This document shows, piece after piece, positions 1 to 12,736 of a DNA stretch of 64,000 nt. How positions within the stretch are numbered: position 1 is the stretch's first letter; every line of letters begins with the position of its first letter. The stretch is taken from assembly GCA_002812745.2 (NCBI GenBank), contig NCSJ02000002.1:62001-126000 (forward strand). Reading direction: 5' to 3'. Made by a program: the position numbers and the translations under genes. This DNA comes from Scytalidium lignicola (taxonomy: Eukaryota; Ascomycota; Leotiomycetes). A model generated the notes under the pieces. It was not told the DNA's origin. It worked only from the letters and a program-made list of their open reading frames with translations, and searched no databases.

Positions 1-99
1 CCACCGCCAGGCTCAGCAGCTCCCCCTCCACCACCACCCTCAAATGCACCCCCTGGAACTGGTTCTTATAGCGCTGTTCCTCCCCCCCCAGGAATGTGA
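1..99 (+). CDS. 3' end of a proline-rich protein, possibly branchpoint-bridging protein (SF1/BBP)
   Basis: An open frame enters from the left edge and ends at a TGA at 97-99. The 32 visible residues are mostly proline, with runs of P and G, and finish GSYSAVPPPPGM. Such a tail is typical of RNA-processing and actin-associated proteins. From memory it resembles the end of fungal branchpoint-bridging proteins (SF1/Msl5), which recognise the intron branch site during early spliceosome assembly. No KH domain or zinc knuckle is in view, so that identity is only a guess. The gene runs towards the SET-domain gene on the other strand; their stop codons are about 150 bp apart. Confidence 0.5.
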   Translation, partial: PPPGSAAPPPPPPSNAPPGTGSYSAVPPPPGM

Positions 100-251
100 T
101 CGGTTATGATCCTATCTCTGCCATATTTCGATTGAGTTTTCTGCTTTCATTCATCTTCAGATGTGAGGCATATGGATCTTTCAGTCATCGCATTCTTGTA
201 CTATAATCACCAGTGGACACGGCCTTGTCCTAGCAAAGTGCGTTCTAAATC

Positions 252-938
252 TCAATCTAGCAATTCAATACTCTTTAGGAGTTCCTCTCCGTCGTCTCGT
301 TCTTGTATTGCTTCCGCTTCCGTATCTTTGAAAGTGAGTCGGGACCCGTAAGATATACAGAGCTCTTCTCCAGTTCTAATGTCTCTTAAAGTTGTATATG
401 TGATAAGGAGGTTGGTGAGATCTCGTTCCCAGCCTACGTTTTGATGTAGGCTAGAGTGGTTGAACATGCTTCCAAGGCCTAAGACGACTGCTTGGGTTGT
501 CGAGGGAACCTCGGAGGTGTAAATACTTCCGTTAGCCTTTTCGTTGCCACATTTGTATGGCCAGTTACTGTGATGGTGTTAGATCATTATGTTCTAGCAA
601 TATAAAGGTCAACCTTGGTCATTACTAGGTATAGTTGTAGAGATTTGTCTTCCTAATATGTTTCTCGTTCTCAACGGGGTCTAGAACCAATACTGGACAA
701 ACCTCAAGTACTGTTCTAGCTGGGATATCTTTACCCGCAAAAATTCCACGACCTATTCGTATGGATACCAAAGTCAGTATTTATCGTATTATACATGGTA
801 TTGCCCGTCAGCTAGCAGGTTTCTACCGGAGTTTCATTATTGCAACACAAGACCTTTAGGTGTATCCATGACGAGTAACAACCCTTCCTCTCTCTTCAGC
901 TGGATCCCTCCGATAATTCCTCCTCCAGTGATACCCAT
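252..938 (-). CDS. Small SET-domain protein (probable lysine methyltransferase fold)
   Basis: Three exons fit: 938-854, 752-626 and 567-252, giving about 175 residues, or 152 if translation begins at the second in-frame ATG at 869. The product is almost only a SET domain: GRGIFAGKDIPA near the start, then VLGLGSMFNHS (the cofactor-binding NHS motif), then GEELCISYG with the catalytic-type tyrosine. The second intron (625-568) has GTAATG and CACAG ends; the join gives TYNWP, the usual text there. The first intron (853-753) needs a weak GTCTTG donor, so exon 1 is less certain. SET proteins transfer methyl groups from S-adenosylmethionine to lysines. Short stand-alone fungal members are mostly uncharacterised, so histone versus other substrates is unknown. 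Confidence 0.8.
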
Positions 939-1314
939 GCTGACCAGTGATCTGATCTTCACTCTCTTAAGACGCTTCCCTTCGCTATCATGCTGACTTC
1001 AAAAATTTATCCCATCGAGCGGTGGAAATGGAGTCACTTATGCACAACTATGCAAACTATACTTTTATGACGGGCTTTCTTTAATTTTAGTGGCTCGGTT
1101 GGTTATGCAACATCCCGTTGTAGAATTTCAAGTGTATACACCAATAATATTACTTCGCTTAAGCTTATGCATATGGTCGAGGGGATAGTGGGCTGCCAAT
1201 CGATAAGCGGGCGGTGAGGGTGGCAGAATTTCACGGCACTCGACTTCCCCCTGTCACTGCCTGTCTCTTGGTTCCTAAAGTAAGAGCTACATGGCTTAAT
1301 AAAAGAGACTAGCA
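939..1314. promoter_or_regulatory. Intergenic region between divergent SET and TRAPPC13-like genes
   Basis: This 376-bp stretch lies between two start codons facing away from each other, so it should hold both promoters. I see no coding potential, no clear TATA box and no repeat. Confidence 0.5.
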
Positions 1315-2556
1315 ATGGCGCATCAGCGCAGTACCTCAACAGTTGATGCAGTTAAAGAGCCTCATTCAGTGTCCCTGAAAGTACTCAGGTAACTTTTTCA
1401 CTTTCTTACGCCTCCAAGCTCACAATCCTTTCCTCTGACATCAACCGACCCTAGGCTCTCCAAGCCATCTCTCTCTGTCCAACACCCTCTCCCCTACACC
1501 CCATCCTCCTCTCCACTAAAGGCGACATCTCCTTCTCCCTCTTCCTCATTAGCCTATCCGATTAGCAACTTCACCGACACCTCGCCCTTCATCCTTTCTC
1601 CAGTCCTCACACTCCCACCAGCATTTGGTTCCGCCTATGTCGGCGAAACGTTCAGCTGCACGCTATGCGCAAACAATGAGGTCCTACCCTCTTCCTACAC
1701 AGGTGTTCAAAGAACAATAAGCAATGTACGAATCGAAGCTGAGATGAAGACGCCGTCTTCAGATACACCCGTGCCATTGACTCTACTATCCGCCGAAGAT
1801 CACGCAGCAGCAGCTCCATCACCTCCTCAAGAGAGTTCAGACGAGGAGAAAGACGAAGAAGAAGAAGATGATGATGATGACAAGGCAGCAGTAGCAACAG
1901 AGAAACCAGAAAAGAAAGACACCAGCAAGACAGGTGTAGATCTAGCTCCTAGCCACAGCCTACAAAAGATCGTAAACTTCGACCTGAAAGAAGAAGGATC
2001 CCACGTCCTCGCCGTTACAATCGTGTATTCCGAAACGACACCTACCAGTGGCCGAGTCCGGACGTTCAGGAAATTATACCAGTTTGTCTGTAAGTCCTGC
2101 ATGGTTGTTCGCACCAAGACAGGTCTGCTCCCGTCCCCAACAGCAACAACAGCAGCAGCAGCGAGCGATGAGGCCGAGGCCGATGCTAGCAGCGAAGGAA
2201 CATCACAGACGCCGCCTCGCCGTGGTCGGAAATGGGCTCTGGAAGCACAGCTCGAGAATAGCGGGGATGAAATCCTCACTCTCGATATTGTAGTCTTGGA
2301 AACGCGAGAGGGGTTCAGGAGTCAGGGACTTAATTGGGAGGTGTTTGGGGAAGGGGAGGAGATGGAGCGGCCGGTTCTTTTGCCGGGAGATGTGCAACAG
2401 GTCTGTTTTATTGTTGAGGAAGAGGTTGGTGGAGAGGAGACGAAGCCGGATGTGAATGGGAGATTGGTGTTTGGGGTCCTGAGTATTGGATGGAGAGGAC
2501 CGATGGGTGATAGAGGGTTTTTAACTACAGGGCTTTTAGGGACTAGGATAAAATAG
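1315..2556 (+). CDS. TRAPPC13-like (DUF974) trafficking protein
   Basis: Two exons, 1315-1388 and 1455-2556, with a 66-nt intron (GTAACT..CCTAG), give 391 residues. The N-terminus carries the family's opening pattern VSLKVLRLSKPSL, followed by LTLPPAFGSAYVGETFSC and then VRIEAEM. Near the end, LVFGVLSIGWRGPMGDRG matches the family's G-x-L-x-I-x-W..GERG block. TRAPPC13 is an accessory subunit of TRAPP complexes, which activate Rab GTPases in Golgi and autophagy traffic. Residues of about 175-200 form a very acidic E/D run absent from animal members. The protein is shorter than the human one, as I remember for fungi. The stretch QFVCKSCMVVRTK includes GTAAGT at about 2091 but reads through in frame and matches the family, so I did not splice it. 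Confidence 0.85.
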
Positions 2557-3020
2557 AGCAGATTCTATAAACTTAAACTTAAACTCAAAGCCACTGGACG
2601 AAAGTGAAGTCTACAGTACATGATGTTAGAACGTTTGACACTGATAAGATCATTTAAATGCCTCAAATCGAATGTAATTCAGGACGATAAGACATTAAAT
2701 GTTATCTAGCCTTCTCTCTCAGATGCATGCTACGCAGTATCAAAATCGATCTAAAATCCATGCATCAAAAAACCAGCTTTTTGTTCATGATAGAACACCA
2801 TCCTATATACTCCAAACAAGAAAGAAAAATGAGTTGAACGTCAAATATGCTTTGCTTTTCGGCTCCCGCTTCCCAAAGATCCCAAGTACCAACCAACCAT
2901 GCTTAATGTATTTATTATCTTACACCACCTTCCACCTCAGGGTTTTCCCACATTTCTCAAATCGTCAATCTCATTGTTACTGGTTATTTCCCTTACAACC
3001 TCAAAATTCCAATCGTCTTC
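2557..3020. other. Convergent 3' region
   Basis: This 464-bp AT-rich stretch between two converging stop codons should contain both 3' UTRs and polyadenylation sites. Short open frames in it have no family resemblance. Nothing else was seen. Confidence 0.5.
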
Positions 3021-6000
3021 TTATTCGATGACCAAGCCATCAGGAAGGCCTAGCATGCTAGGCACAGCTTTTCTTCCAACCTTCTTTTTCTTACCATCAG
3101 TATCAATTCTAGGGATACCATTGTATACTCGTGGCTCTTTCATCAAAGTCGGATCCAATCTGGCTGGGATACGACTCACTACAGTCCTATAGTCACCCGG
3201 GAACTTGGCCGTTGGAGTCGGTACAGCCGCGGAAACCCAGAGATGATCGGACCTGTCTTCTAGGAAATCTTGTGAACGAGCAGCCTTGGAGTTAAAGAAG
3301 CCCGATTTTCCTCGAGCTCGCTTGGCAAGGATTATGCTTTCAAAGAGCTGGATCGATGGAGATGTTAATGGCGTTGTCTCGCGCTCATGGATGAATTCAT
3401 TGAAACCTATAATTTCTCAGAGTTAGCTTATTTGAGTTTAAAACTATCCAGAGTGTAGTCAGATATGCATACCTTGCGTCTGTTTTAACATTTCCATGTA
3501 CCCATTTTGATCACCCGGCAAACTTTTAATAAAACCGTCCATATCAAACCCGTACAACTGGCCCTGTTTCTGCTGATCCTTGGAAGGTCGGTGCAGAAAC
3601 TTCCTATATGTATACAGGAGAGTTGCGAAGCACCGCACAAACGCTGCCCGTATACGATCCGGATGGAATGCGGAAGGACAAACTAACGATACTTGGCCTA
3701 AACAACGACCATGAGACATAGTGGTGCAACTGTTACATTTGAATAGTCCATCGTGGTCCGCCTTCTCATCACAAATGGAGCAAAGGAATGGAGAATCTTG
3801 ATGTTGAACAACAAAGCAATGGCCTTCAACCCAGACAGTATTGCTTGTATTGTGGACCGGCTGCACAAGCATGGTTGGCATTATAGTAGAAGCAGCAATA
3901 GTAGAGGCTGCATATGCTGACGGAGCATAGCCGTATACGGATCTGCTGTCAACTGAGATTGCAGAAGTTGACAGTCTTGGAGTGTGACCATTAGCAAAAG
4001 GCATACTAGGTCTACGAAGCGTAGGCTGTCTCTCGAGACCACCGAAAGAAGAACTCCTCCGCGACGATTCCACCGATTCAAAATACCCAGACCGTCTTTC
4101 TCTTAGTGTCGCAGCAAAATTGTTATCATTCCGAGATACGGGAGTAGTAGGAGTGGTGGGCAGCGAGAATCCACCAGAGACGGGCGATAGTGAAGGTGGG
4201 GGACTCGGTTTTGTAGACCTGCTTGTAGATGGTCGCTCAACTCGAGTGTGATCGTTCTTCGATTGGAGGAAGGCATTGAAAACTAGTCTTCTAGTCATAG
4301 GAGGTGGATCAGGCGTTCCAAATGTCGCTGAATTCTGAGTCACAAACTTTGCGAGTGTGCTCTTCGGAGCATTTTGAGTGAAAATAGACTCACTCTCTGA
4401 CGAGAAAGCATTATATGGAAAAGTCTCAATAGCGTATGGCGGTGGTCCAACAGCAACACCATAACGATTGTGGTGCGGTGCTGCAAGTTGGAGTAGCGAT
4501 ACAAGCTTCCGGCGTTGCTGTCGTGGCAAAGATGGAGGTGGTATAGCTGATTCAACCGAATCCTGGTCTAGGTCTACTAAAACGAAGTCGTCTTCGGGAA
4601 GTATTATATTATCATATCTTCTTTCAATGCCGACTATATAAGGACATGGTGCCTCAAGTGCTGAAAGCAATCTCGCTGGGAGAACTGGTATGAAAATGCT
4701 GGCCCATTTAAACGGGTAAAGCAAGTTTATCAGAGCCTTGCATGCAAGATGAAGCATTGCTGTGTGAGAGGACAAGAAGATGATTCTGGACTCCGAAAGT
4801 GCATATTCAAATAGAGCGACGATATTTGGAATGCTAAGAGCCCTAAACAAGGCATAGAGATCTGTATCTCTAGACTCAGGGAGCTCGTTCGAAGCTTCTT
4901 TTCTTGCAAAGAGACGTAGTTCCCTGACTGCCAGCTCAACTTGAGTTTTTGATGATATGGGACTCAGAGCCTCGGTACAGAGGTTGACCACATATCGTTC
5001 CAATGGTTGCCATCGTCCCACCTTTGGAGAGCTCGCAGGTACTCTTAAGATAGCGCTATCTGTCATTGGTACGACAACAGCTCGCAGCCATTCCTTCCAA
5101 AATGCGGTGAGACTTGGATCTCTGCCAAGGATGCCATAAGCTCTGGGAGTCCAAAGTCCCGTCTCACCATCCGTCAGTCCATCAATCTTAGCAGCCGCCG
5201 CGTGTCGTACAGGCCTTAACATATCAGTCATAAGAGTAATTTTCTCCTCTACTGCACTGATCTGCTCCTCCAATGCTTCTCTGGCATCTGAACCCGATAC
5301 AATACTAGGCAGATGAGCTAGCAACTGTGAGAGATGTGCTCGCTCTGAGGCTAACCTTTCTCCGAGACTAGCTGCGAGTTCTCGCTCCTCATTCGTCATG
5401 TGAGACTGCCTCCATGCCTCGCAGCGTCTTTCAACCTCCGCTGCAGCATCTGCATGAACAGGCATCCAGACGATAACCGTGATACCATATATCTTTGAAT
5501 TGTTATCTGATGTCATGGCAAATCCATGCCATGTAGATCGAGGACGCTCATCGGCTGAAACAATATTGATATCGTTGGGGAAAGCAAACATTGGTACATA
5601 GTCTGGAAATCTACCTCTTCTCTTCAGATCTTCTGTGGCGTGCTTTGGCGGATATCTGTCTAGCAGGACAGGCTCAAAACGCTTCTTCAGAGGGTGCATA
5701 TGTGGATCTGAATTTATAGGCTCAGGCGGTGGGATAACTGAATTGTAATTGCTCAATCGCCTTGCTGTTCGCACGGAATCTAGAATCAAGTAATTAGTAT
5801 TGTACAAGTAAGATCTCGAGTTATATGAGGTATATGAGGTGTAAAGGTTGATGTACTGCCATGAAGCAGCCAGCTTTTTATGCTGTGTGGGGGTAATTCG
5901 ACTTACTAGTTCTATGAACAACAGTTGATTGTCTTTTGACGCTGTTCATATCCCTAAAGCTGAGTTTTCTCCTGATGCTTCCACCAACACTTCTCAGAGG

Positions 6001-6591
6001 ATTTTTCCTTTGTTGACCAAATCCATACCCATCTGAACCTGCAACTTGTAGCCTCTCTGGTCTCTGAGCAGTCATCGGTGGTGCGATGTGCATTTGAGCT
6101 CCAGCACTGAATGTCAAATCATCCAAGAACGATTCTCTCTCCTGAGCAAACTTGACCAATGCCTTGTCAAAATCGAATCCGCTTAGTGAATGTTCAAATC
6201 CGCCATTCATTGTAGGAGTGTTCAATGAATCCTCTATGCCGCTTGAAAAGCCTCTAATTGTCATGCTACTGCGGTTGCTACGCGTGCCTTCGAGTTCGTC
6301 GAGTGTGGAAATCGAGGTTCGTGGTTCGTAGGAGAGTCGGAACTGATTCCAAGAATTGTGGTGCGAATGTCGAGCTGTAGCTCTGCCACCACTTGACTTG
6401 GCTGGTGAGGACGGACTCTCCCCTTCACTATTCTCCTCAATTGTAGCCTCTATCTTTCCTGGAGAGACAGGTGGAGGACCGGACGAGGAGTTGTCCCGGC
6501 CATGAGGAAAGCTGAAAGGTTCATCGTCGTAGGAAAGCGAATCGATACCTGCAATCCAGAAGTAGTCTGCGAGAGGGGTTGAATCGTCCAT
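3021..6591 (-). CDS. DENN-domain protein with an embedded C1-type zinc finger
   Basis: Three exons, 6591-5907, 5779-3473 and 3406-3021, give 1,125 residues; both introns (127 and 66 nt) have clean GTAAGT/GTATGC donors and TAG acceptors. The first ~230 residues are low-complexity and Ser-rich. An upstream DENN region starts near residue 260, and the central DENN core lies at about 535-630 (IPNIVALFEYALSESRIIF, then SIFIPVLPARLL). Residues of about 880-935 form a C1-like finger: H, then CSIC, CNSC, H and C spaced as in phorbol-ester-type domains. The downstream DENN part follows, ending FNEFIHERE. DENN proteins are guanine-nucleotide exchange factors for Rab GTPases. A long Ser/Thr/Pro linker (about 690-860) could be phosphorylated. 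The specific Rab target is unknown. Confidence 0.88.
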
Positions 6592-7135
6592 CTCTAAACC
6601 TTTGCCTAGTGTTGTCGTGGTTATTGAGAGAACCGTAGGTGAACTCGCCGTGGGAGGGGCAAGTGTTCGTCTTAGAATGCCGTATCACACATCGAGAAGC
6701 TGAAGAACTGCAAAAGCAAAATTAACTTCTCAGGGAGGTTGAGCTTGTCAGGAGCATAAAGGAGAAGCTTGAAGAAGCAAATCAGTTCGTAGTCAGCACA
6801 TTTGTGTGCAGAGCAAAGGCAGAGATGGAAGTTGCGGTCTCGAAATCCCTTTGAACTCCAAAAGCCGTGACTAGCCTTGACCGCGTTGTGCCGTTTTCGA
6901 TCTGCGTGGTCGCTCGAAGCTGAAGTCCAGACAGAAATTCAACCTTGAGCAAGAGCAAACTCGAGGATCAAAGGGACTACGACACGCAGTGTGCCCCGAT
7001 CGAGATCGAGATAGCAGACCTCGAAAGAGGGTTTGGCGGTGCCCAGAGGAGACTGAGGGTTAGTGAGAGTCCGGAGAGCCAAAGTGGGACTTTGGTGCTG
7101 TGATTCAGGGTCGTCCACACACTACACAAATACCG

Positions 7136-7151
7136 ACACACACACACACAC
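7136..7151. repeat. (AC)8 dinucleotide microsatellite
   Basis: Eight uninterrupted AC units lie about 550 bp upstream of the DENN start codon. It is likely a polymorphic microsatellite without evident function. Confidence 0.95.
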
Positions 7152-8991
7152 TTTTTCTTATCGCTTCCCGCGTCTGTTGATTGATTGCCCTAAGGGATCA
7201 AAGCGCAGGGGACGATCTCCTCCAACATCAAAAGCAGCTTTTTCTTTTCGGTGATTTTATTTTCAAAAACAACTACGAAAAACTTGGAAGTTGTTTCCTC
7301 GAGCACGTTCCAATGGCCCCCTTTCGGGAGTCTTTAGTCCTACTTGATCGACCAGGGGGTGGGTTGTTTCTCGAGGCGAACGCGACAGTATGCAGGATTC
7401 ATAACGTTTTCCTCTTGCTGCGGCTACGGTCCAAGTAACTTACCAGCAAACATCGTCAGGGGAGGGACTTAGCACCACTTGCACCACCACCGCGCAGGAC
7501 CCTAGAGCACGCCGTGCACGCGTATGTGACCACGCCGAACGGTTAGGCTGGGAGCAGCTCCTCCAAGCACCGTGTGTCTTGCTGCACAGTTGGCAGAAAT
7601 GAAACAGGGCGGTTTGCAGTGGGTTGATTGATGGTCTCCCCTTGGGGCGAAACATAGCCTCTTAATTTAGAAGAACGAACACGCCTCGTCACTTGAAGAC
7701 GTCTTTCTGCAACCAGTCAGGAACCCCGTTTACAGTGCTTACCCCCTGAAGTGGAAGAAGAAGCACGCACAACTTTCTCAACTGCAGTGGGGCGGCCGAC
7801 AGCCCATTGTGCCGTACGCTCCTCCTTGCTTTTTGGGGCCAGCCCAACGTGGCAGTGAGTGAGAGCAGCTTGATGAGTCGACCTTGATTCGATCAAGCAC
7901 ACGAGGCTCGAGAAAGACATGTCACATTTTCCCTTCTTGCCCACGACCGTTTGTGGATGCCCTCCCATGCCCTGGAAAGCCCCATGGAATCTAGGCAAGC
8001 CGTTGTCCGTTTGCATTTGCGGTTGACCAAGAACCCAGTTAGACGAAAAGGGGTAAAAAAGGGCTCGACTGCTCGACTACACACCTCCACCACGTATCTG
8101 CAAGTACCCCGACAAGACTGTAAGATGGGCAGTCGGAAGCGTGCCCAGATGTCAGATTCGCGCCCCCAAGACCTGGCTACGATGCAATAGGATAACCGAA
8201 GCATACGTTGACCCCGTTCCTGGAATTCTTTGACGAGGTCCCTCCTACTTACGGTACTTGTACTGGACAACACTTCTGCTATAGATAGCAGTAGCGCCCT
8301 CGTTGTCCCAAAACAAGCATGATCCTGTTCTGCACCTCACAATAGGGTTATATATTAAATCCGGCCCCCAAATATAATTCAAAATGTGAATTGTACAAAA
8401 AGAAGCGGTGTCCGGGGTTTAAAGATACGAAATCCAGGGATAGTATACGGGAAGTATAGCCATGCAATGGCATGCCAATGGCTCAAGACAAAGACTTTAC
8501 GACATTACGACAGCATTTCCCGCCGCACACGACACACTGGCTAGTTTGACTTACTTTTTTCCCGTCCACACCCACTCTCTCATCCTCAGCTCCCCATGCT
8601 TTGTAGTACAATACAGCACAGTACTCCGTACAATATTGTATAATATCAAAAGCGAGAAACTGTGGTCCTACTTGTAATCAACGTTGTGTAGCCACGGGAC
8701 AAGGGGTGCCATGAGACAAATTCTCGAATCCCGACCCTCTCGGGGAGATGAATCTAGGAATCTTGCAGCTTAACGAACAATGATAATTACTGTAAACAAT
8801 TTTAATTAAAAAAAAGGAAGTCATTCATTAAATAATTCTAATGTTCCTTTACTCCCGTCTCCAGGATTATCCCGTTAGAAACTTTCAGCTACAATTTGAC
8901 TTTTTTGTCAACATTTACAAAAGTAAAAAAGCAACGTTGACGAAAGTTCCCAGTCTCCAGAGCGAAATCACGAAATTATAAATCTATGTTA

Positions 8992-9014
8992 GAGTCCGAG
9001 TCCGAGTCCGAGTC
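8992..9014. repeat. GAGTCC hexanucleotide tandem repeat
   Basis: Three complete GAGTCC units plus a fourth lacking its last base lie in a row in AT-rich intergenic DNA about 370 bp beyond the MTR4 stop codon. Confidence 0.95.
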
Positions 9015-9378
9015 TTGAGGAATAATGCAAACAAATATTGCAAAATACATCCTTTTTCTTAATTTTCCACAGAAGACCNTTTTTTCCTAGAGCATATCTT
9101 TATGCCGCTATAGCAGGATAAAGAAAACCCCAAAGGTCCGATGCTAAATACTTTTCTCTGCAATGTATTAATTACAGTATTGAAAATATCTCTTACGAAA
9201 AGACAGAATCCCGCTTACATTTTTGTCTTCTATAAGTACCTCCGTTTGTCCGAAAAAGGGAATTAAATTAAATATAAACCCTCCAATACTCCTATAATGC
9301 CTAGTTTTTTCCCCAGCAAACTCACACAGAATCAAACAACGATGCTGAATTGAATAGAAAGCCAAGTTGATTTCATCA

Positions 9379-12300
9379 TTACAAGTATAAGCTTTGTGCA
9401 GCAACAATGTCCCTCCTTATCTTCGTAAGCGATTCCTCGAACTTGGTCGCCAGTTCATCCGATCCCATAACCTTTGCTGCCTGGGCCATCTGTCGAAGTA
9501 ACTCCTCAAGACGGCGGAAAAGACGAATGAGAGAACCCTCGTACACATCCGTCATTTTACTATTATTACACATATTCGTCAGCAAAAGAGCACTCATAAA
9601 AAAACATTAAGACCAATCATCATGCATGCATGCTAAAAACCTACCAGATCTCCGCAAAGCTTTTCCCGCTCGCCCAAGTCAGCACAACTTCCATGAGCTG
9701 ATACTTGAAGCTTTGTATATACTCGTCTTCATTGATATTCATCTTGCTTTCCCGGCTGACCTTGGCAATAATTCTTGCTTGGGCTTGGATTTCACTAAAG
9801 GGCTTCTTCAATTCCTCTCTCAGTGGTGGGCATTGACTCTTCTCTTCAAAAATGAAGCAGGACAGGACCGCAGCGCACATTTCCGGGCTAAGCTCGTTGA
9901 AGAATCGATTGAAGAGGAGTTCTGAGAGGAGAAGTTCATGACCATCGCCTGTGGAGGATATTTCGCATGCGACGCGAGCCTTTAACTCCACCACTTCTTG
10001 ATCGTTGATGAATCCGAGACGACGTAGCACTCGCTTACGGGCTTTGAGCTCATCAAGTTGCAGGATAGCTTGTGAATCTGTAATCTCCTTCTTCTTCTCC
10101 TTGATCTTCTTACCCATTTCTATCTTTCCAGCATATTGGTTATAGAGATCAGGAAGACGCGGCGAGTTGTGGAGAGGGTTGGAAAGTAGGCGAGATTCGA
10201 TGATCTCAATCTTCCGAAGAAGTTTCTTGAACGAGTCGTCTGTTATATTCATATCCTCTATGGGATCTAGGAGAGCAACACCATCCGGGAATCGTCGTTT
10301 AACTTCGGATATGGACTTTCCAACCGTATTCCGTTGTTCAACTGAATGTAGTTCTTTGGGTAAATATATACGGAGCTTGCCAATTTCCTCGATGCAAGTT
10401 AGCAGTAGTGGGACGACTTCCATCTTGCCATTCTCGCCGTCAGCTGGTGGCTGAACACCAGGGGGTAGCTCCTCATTCGTCTTTGTAGTGACTGTAGATC
10501 CCTCTGACACTGACAAAAGAACGTCAACAACATATCGTTCTTGTGCTGGAAGATCATCTGGATTTTGGTTCTTAGCCGTCTTTCGCGGAGTGAACTTCAC
10601 CACAGCCCCCCATCCGAAATCATAATCCTTATGTTTGATGTGAACCAGCCGCCCTGGCTGTATAAACTGTAGACAGTAGTTTGGGTGGGTGATGACAGAT
10701 TTCATATCCTTCGTATAATCTGCCAATTGTTTTCGCAAATCAAAATAATCCTTAATCGTAGGTTCATCCTGGATTTTGATGTCATCTCTCTCGGCTTGTA
10801 GAGCTGAGAGATCTTCTTCTAAGCTAGGTAAATTTGCTGCGTTCTGGAATTGAAAGAAGCAGTGTTCTAGCATGAACTCCGGTGATATGCCCTCAACCCT
10901 AATCAGATTTAGAATCATGTTGTAACCAAGGTAAAACGCAGAATTAAGCTTGTCTTGTTGTCCTCGTACGATTTCCTTAGCTTGCGGCGATTCCATCTTG
11001 TCGTTTATCATCATAATGACTACACCTCTTTCATCAAGACCACGTCTTCCAGCACGGCCAGACATTTGAATGAATTCTGATGGCGTAAGGTACCGCATAG
11101 ATGTACCGTCGAACTTCTCTACACTCGTGAAGACAACCGTCTTAGCTGGCATATTTAGACCAATAGAGAACGTCTCGGTAGCGAAAAGGACCTTGATCAA
11201 GTTTTCCTGAAACAAAATCTCGATAGTCTCCTTCAAGATGGGTAGTAATCCAGAATGATGAACTCCAATACCACGACGAAGAAGTGGTAATATATGCTGT
11301 ACCTGAGGCAATTGTTTGTCTTCGTCCGATAAAGACTCAATCGCACTCTCGAAGACCTTCGACACCATAGCTTTCTCGGAATCGTCGTTGAAAGCCATTG
11401 TACTCATCTGCAATGCATATGCCTCGCACTCTCTTTTGCTAAAGCTGAATACAATAACAGGGTTATAGTGCTTCAGCATAATCATCCGCACGATCTTATA
11501 GATATCGGATCCCTCTTTATTACCTCCTTTATTGGTCTTTTTATTCTTTCCGTGTCCTTTTTGTTTAGCATTTATATCTCCCGGATCTGCCCCCTTCTTC
11601 TCTTCTATCGACACCATCGCCTTTTGAAAGTTATCCTCCCGAAAGTTGCCGTTCTCATCAACAACTAGGTAGATACCATCTGCTCCGGCAGGGAAAAAAT
11701 AGTGCTGTAACGGCGTTGGACGGAAATCCGTGTATACAATGTGACAAGGCTGATGATGTATTTTCGTGATCCATTCGGCGAATTGCATGGCATTGGGAAT
11801 GGTTGCGGACAGGAAGACATATCTAACTTTATCTGGCAGCAAGATAATTGTCTCTTCCCAGACGACACCTCTAGACTTGTCTCTCATGTAATGAATTTCA
11901 TCGAATACCACCCACTGGACTTCTCGCATGATTTCGGAACCTCGATACAACATAGATCGAAGAATTTCAGTCGTCATAACCAAACAAGTTGCGGTTGGAT
12001 TGATTGTAACATCACCCGTCATAAGACCAACATCGCCAAACTCTGCTGCAAACTCTCGGTATTTCTGGTTACTCAGCGCCTTAATTGGACTGGTGTAGAT
12101 AACCCTTTGGTTGTTCTTCAAGCTCTGAGCAATCGCATATTCGGCGACAACAGTCTTTCCAGCGCTAGTATGTGCCGACACCAACACACTCTCCTCTCTT
12201 TCAATTGATGCGATGGACACTTTCTGGAAGGGATCCAGCTCAAAGGGCCATACCCGTGCCGGATTTTCAGGAGACTTGTGTTCTGATATGGGGACGTAGT

Positions 12301-12736
12301 TGTAACCTGGAGGAAGAGAAACTTGATGCTGGATGTTATGTTGAAGCAGTAAAGATCCCTCCTGCTTGACAGCTTGCAGACCGCTTGATTGAGCGACTTC
12401 TCTCGATTGCGCCGTTTCGAAAGTATCTGTAACCACGGGCTCCTCTTCTTGTTCTTTGCGCCTCCTCTTTGCATCTCTTTCAGCGGTTGCAGCACCGTCT
12501 TCCGACTCGGCCAATTCCTCCGACTCCTCTGGAGTAGCAACCGGCTCTTCATCTTGCAGCTGCGCGTCTCCATCTTCCGTCTCTTGTGGTTCCTCCGGCA
12601 CCTCTACTGCATCCTTAATATCTCCATTCAAACTCCTCTTCTTGCTCTTGTCCTTCTGTTTCTTGTCTTTCTTTGGTTTGACTAGCCGGGGAGCTTGAGG
12701 CTTGTCATCAAATACATCAAACAGCCCCTCATCCAT
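9379..12736 (-). CDS. MTR4: Exosome-assisting RNA helicase Mtr4 (TRAMP subunit)
   Basis: Two exons, 12736-9645 and 9559-9379, with an 85-nt intron give 1,090 residues. The helicase core shows Walker A at about 188-195 (AHTSAGKT), the DEIH box at about 279-282, SATIPNA and the motif VI string [10 protein letters not shown]. The C-terminus [20 protein letters not shown] and final [13 protein letters not shown] are the very conserved helical-bundle end of Mtr4/Ski2 helicases; it lies in the second exon. The arch/KOW region sits between about 650 and 850. The first ~115 residues are charged and disordered. Mtr4 unwinds RNA 3'-to-5' and feeds it to the nuclear exosome in rRNA processing and RNA surveillance. 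Length and motifs look complete. Confidence 0.97.

Larger units (their letters stand above)
6592..9378. other. Long intergenic region upstream of the DENN gene and downstream of MTR4
   Basis: These 2.8 kb hold only short, unsupported open frames. The DENN-proximal part is GC-richer and probably holds its promoter and 5' leader. The MTR4-proximal part (from about 8700) is AT-rich. An (AC)8 run, a GAGTCC repeat, a GTAC-rich palindromic patch (8617-8640) and an N at 9079 are present. Confidence 0.5.

Noticed and set aside
1827..2279. 150-codon minus-strand frame antisense to the TRAPPC13-like gene
   Set aside because: It is the shadow of the acidic Glu/Asp run, reading as Ser repeats.
7893..8273. 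126-codon minus-strand frame in the DENN upstream region
   Set aside because: No homology, overlapped by other frames, Arg/Ser/Cys-rich composition typical of chance frames in GC-rich spacer.
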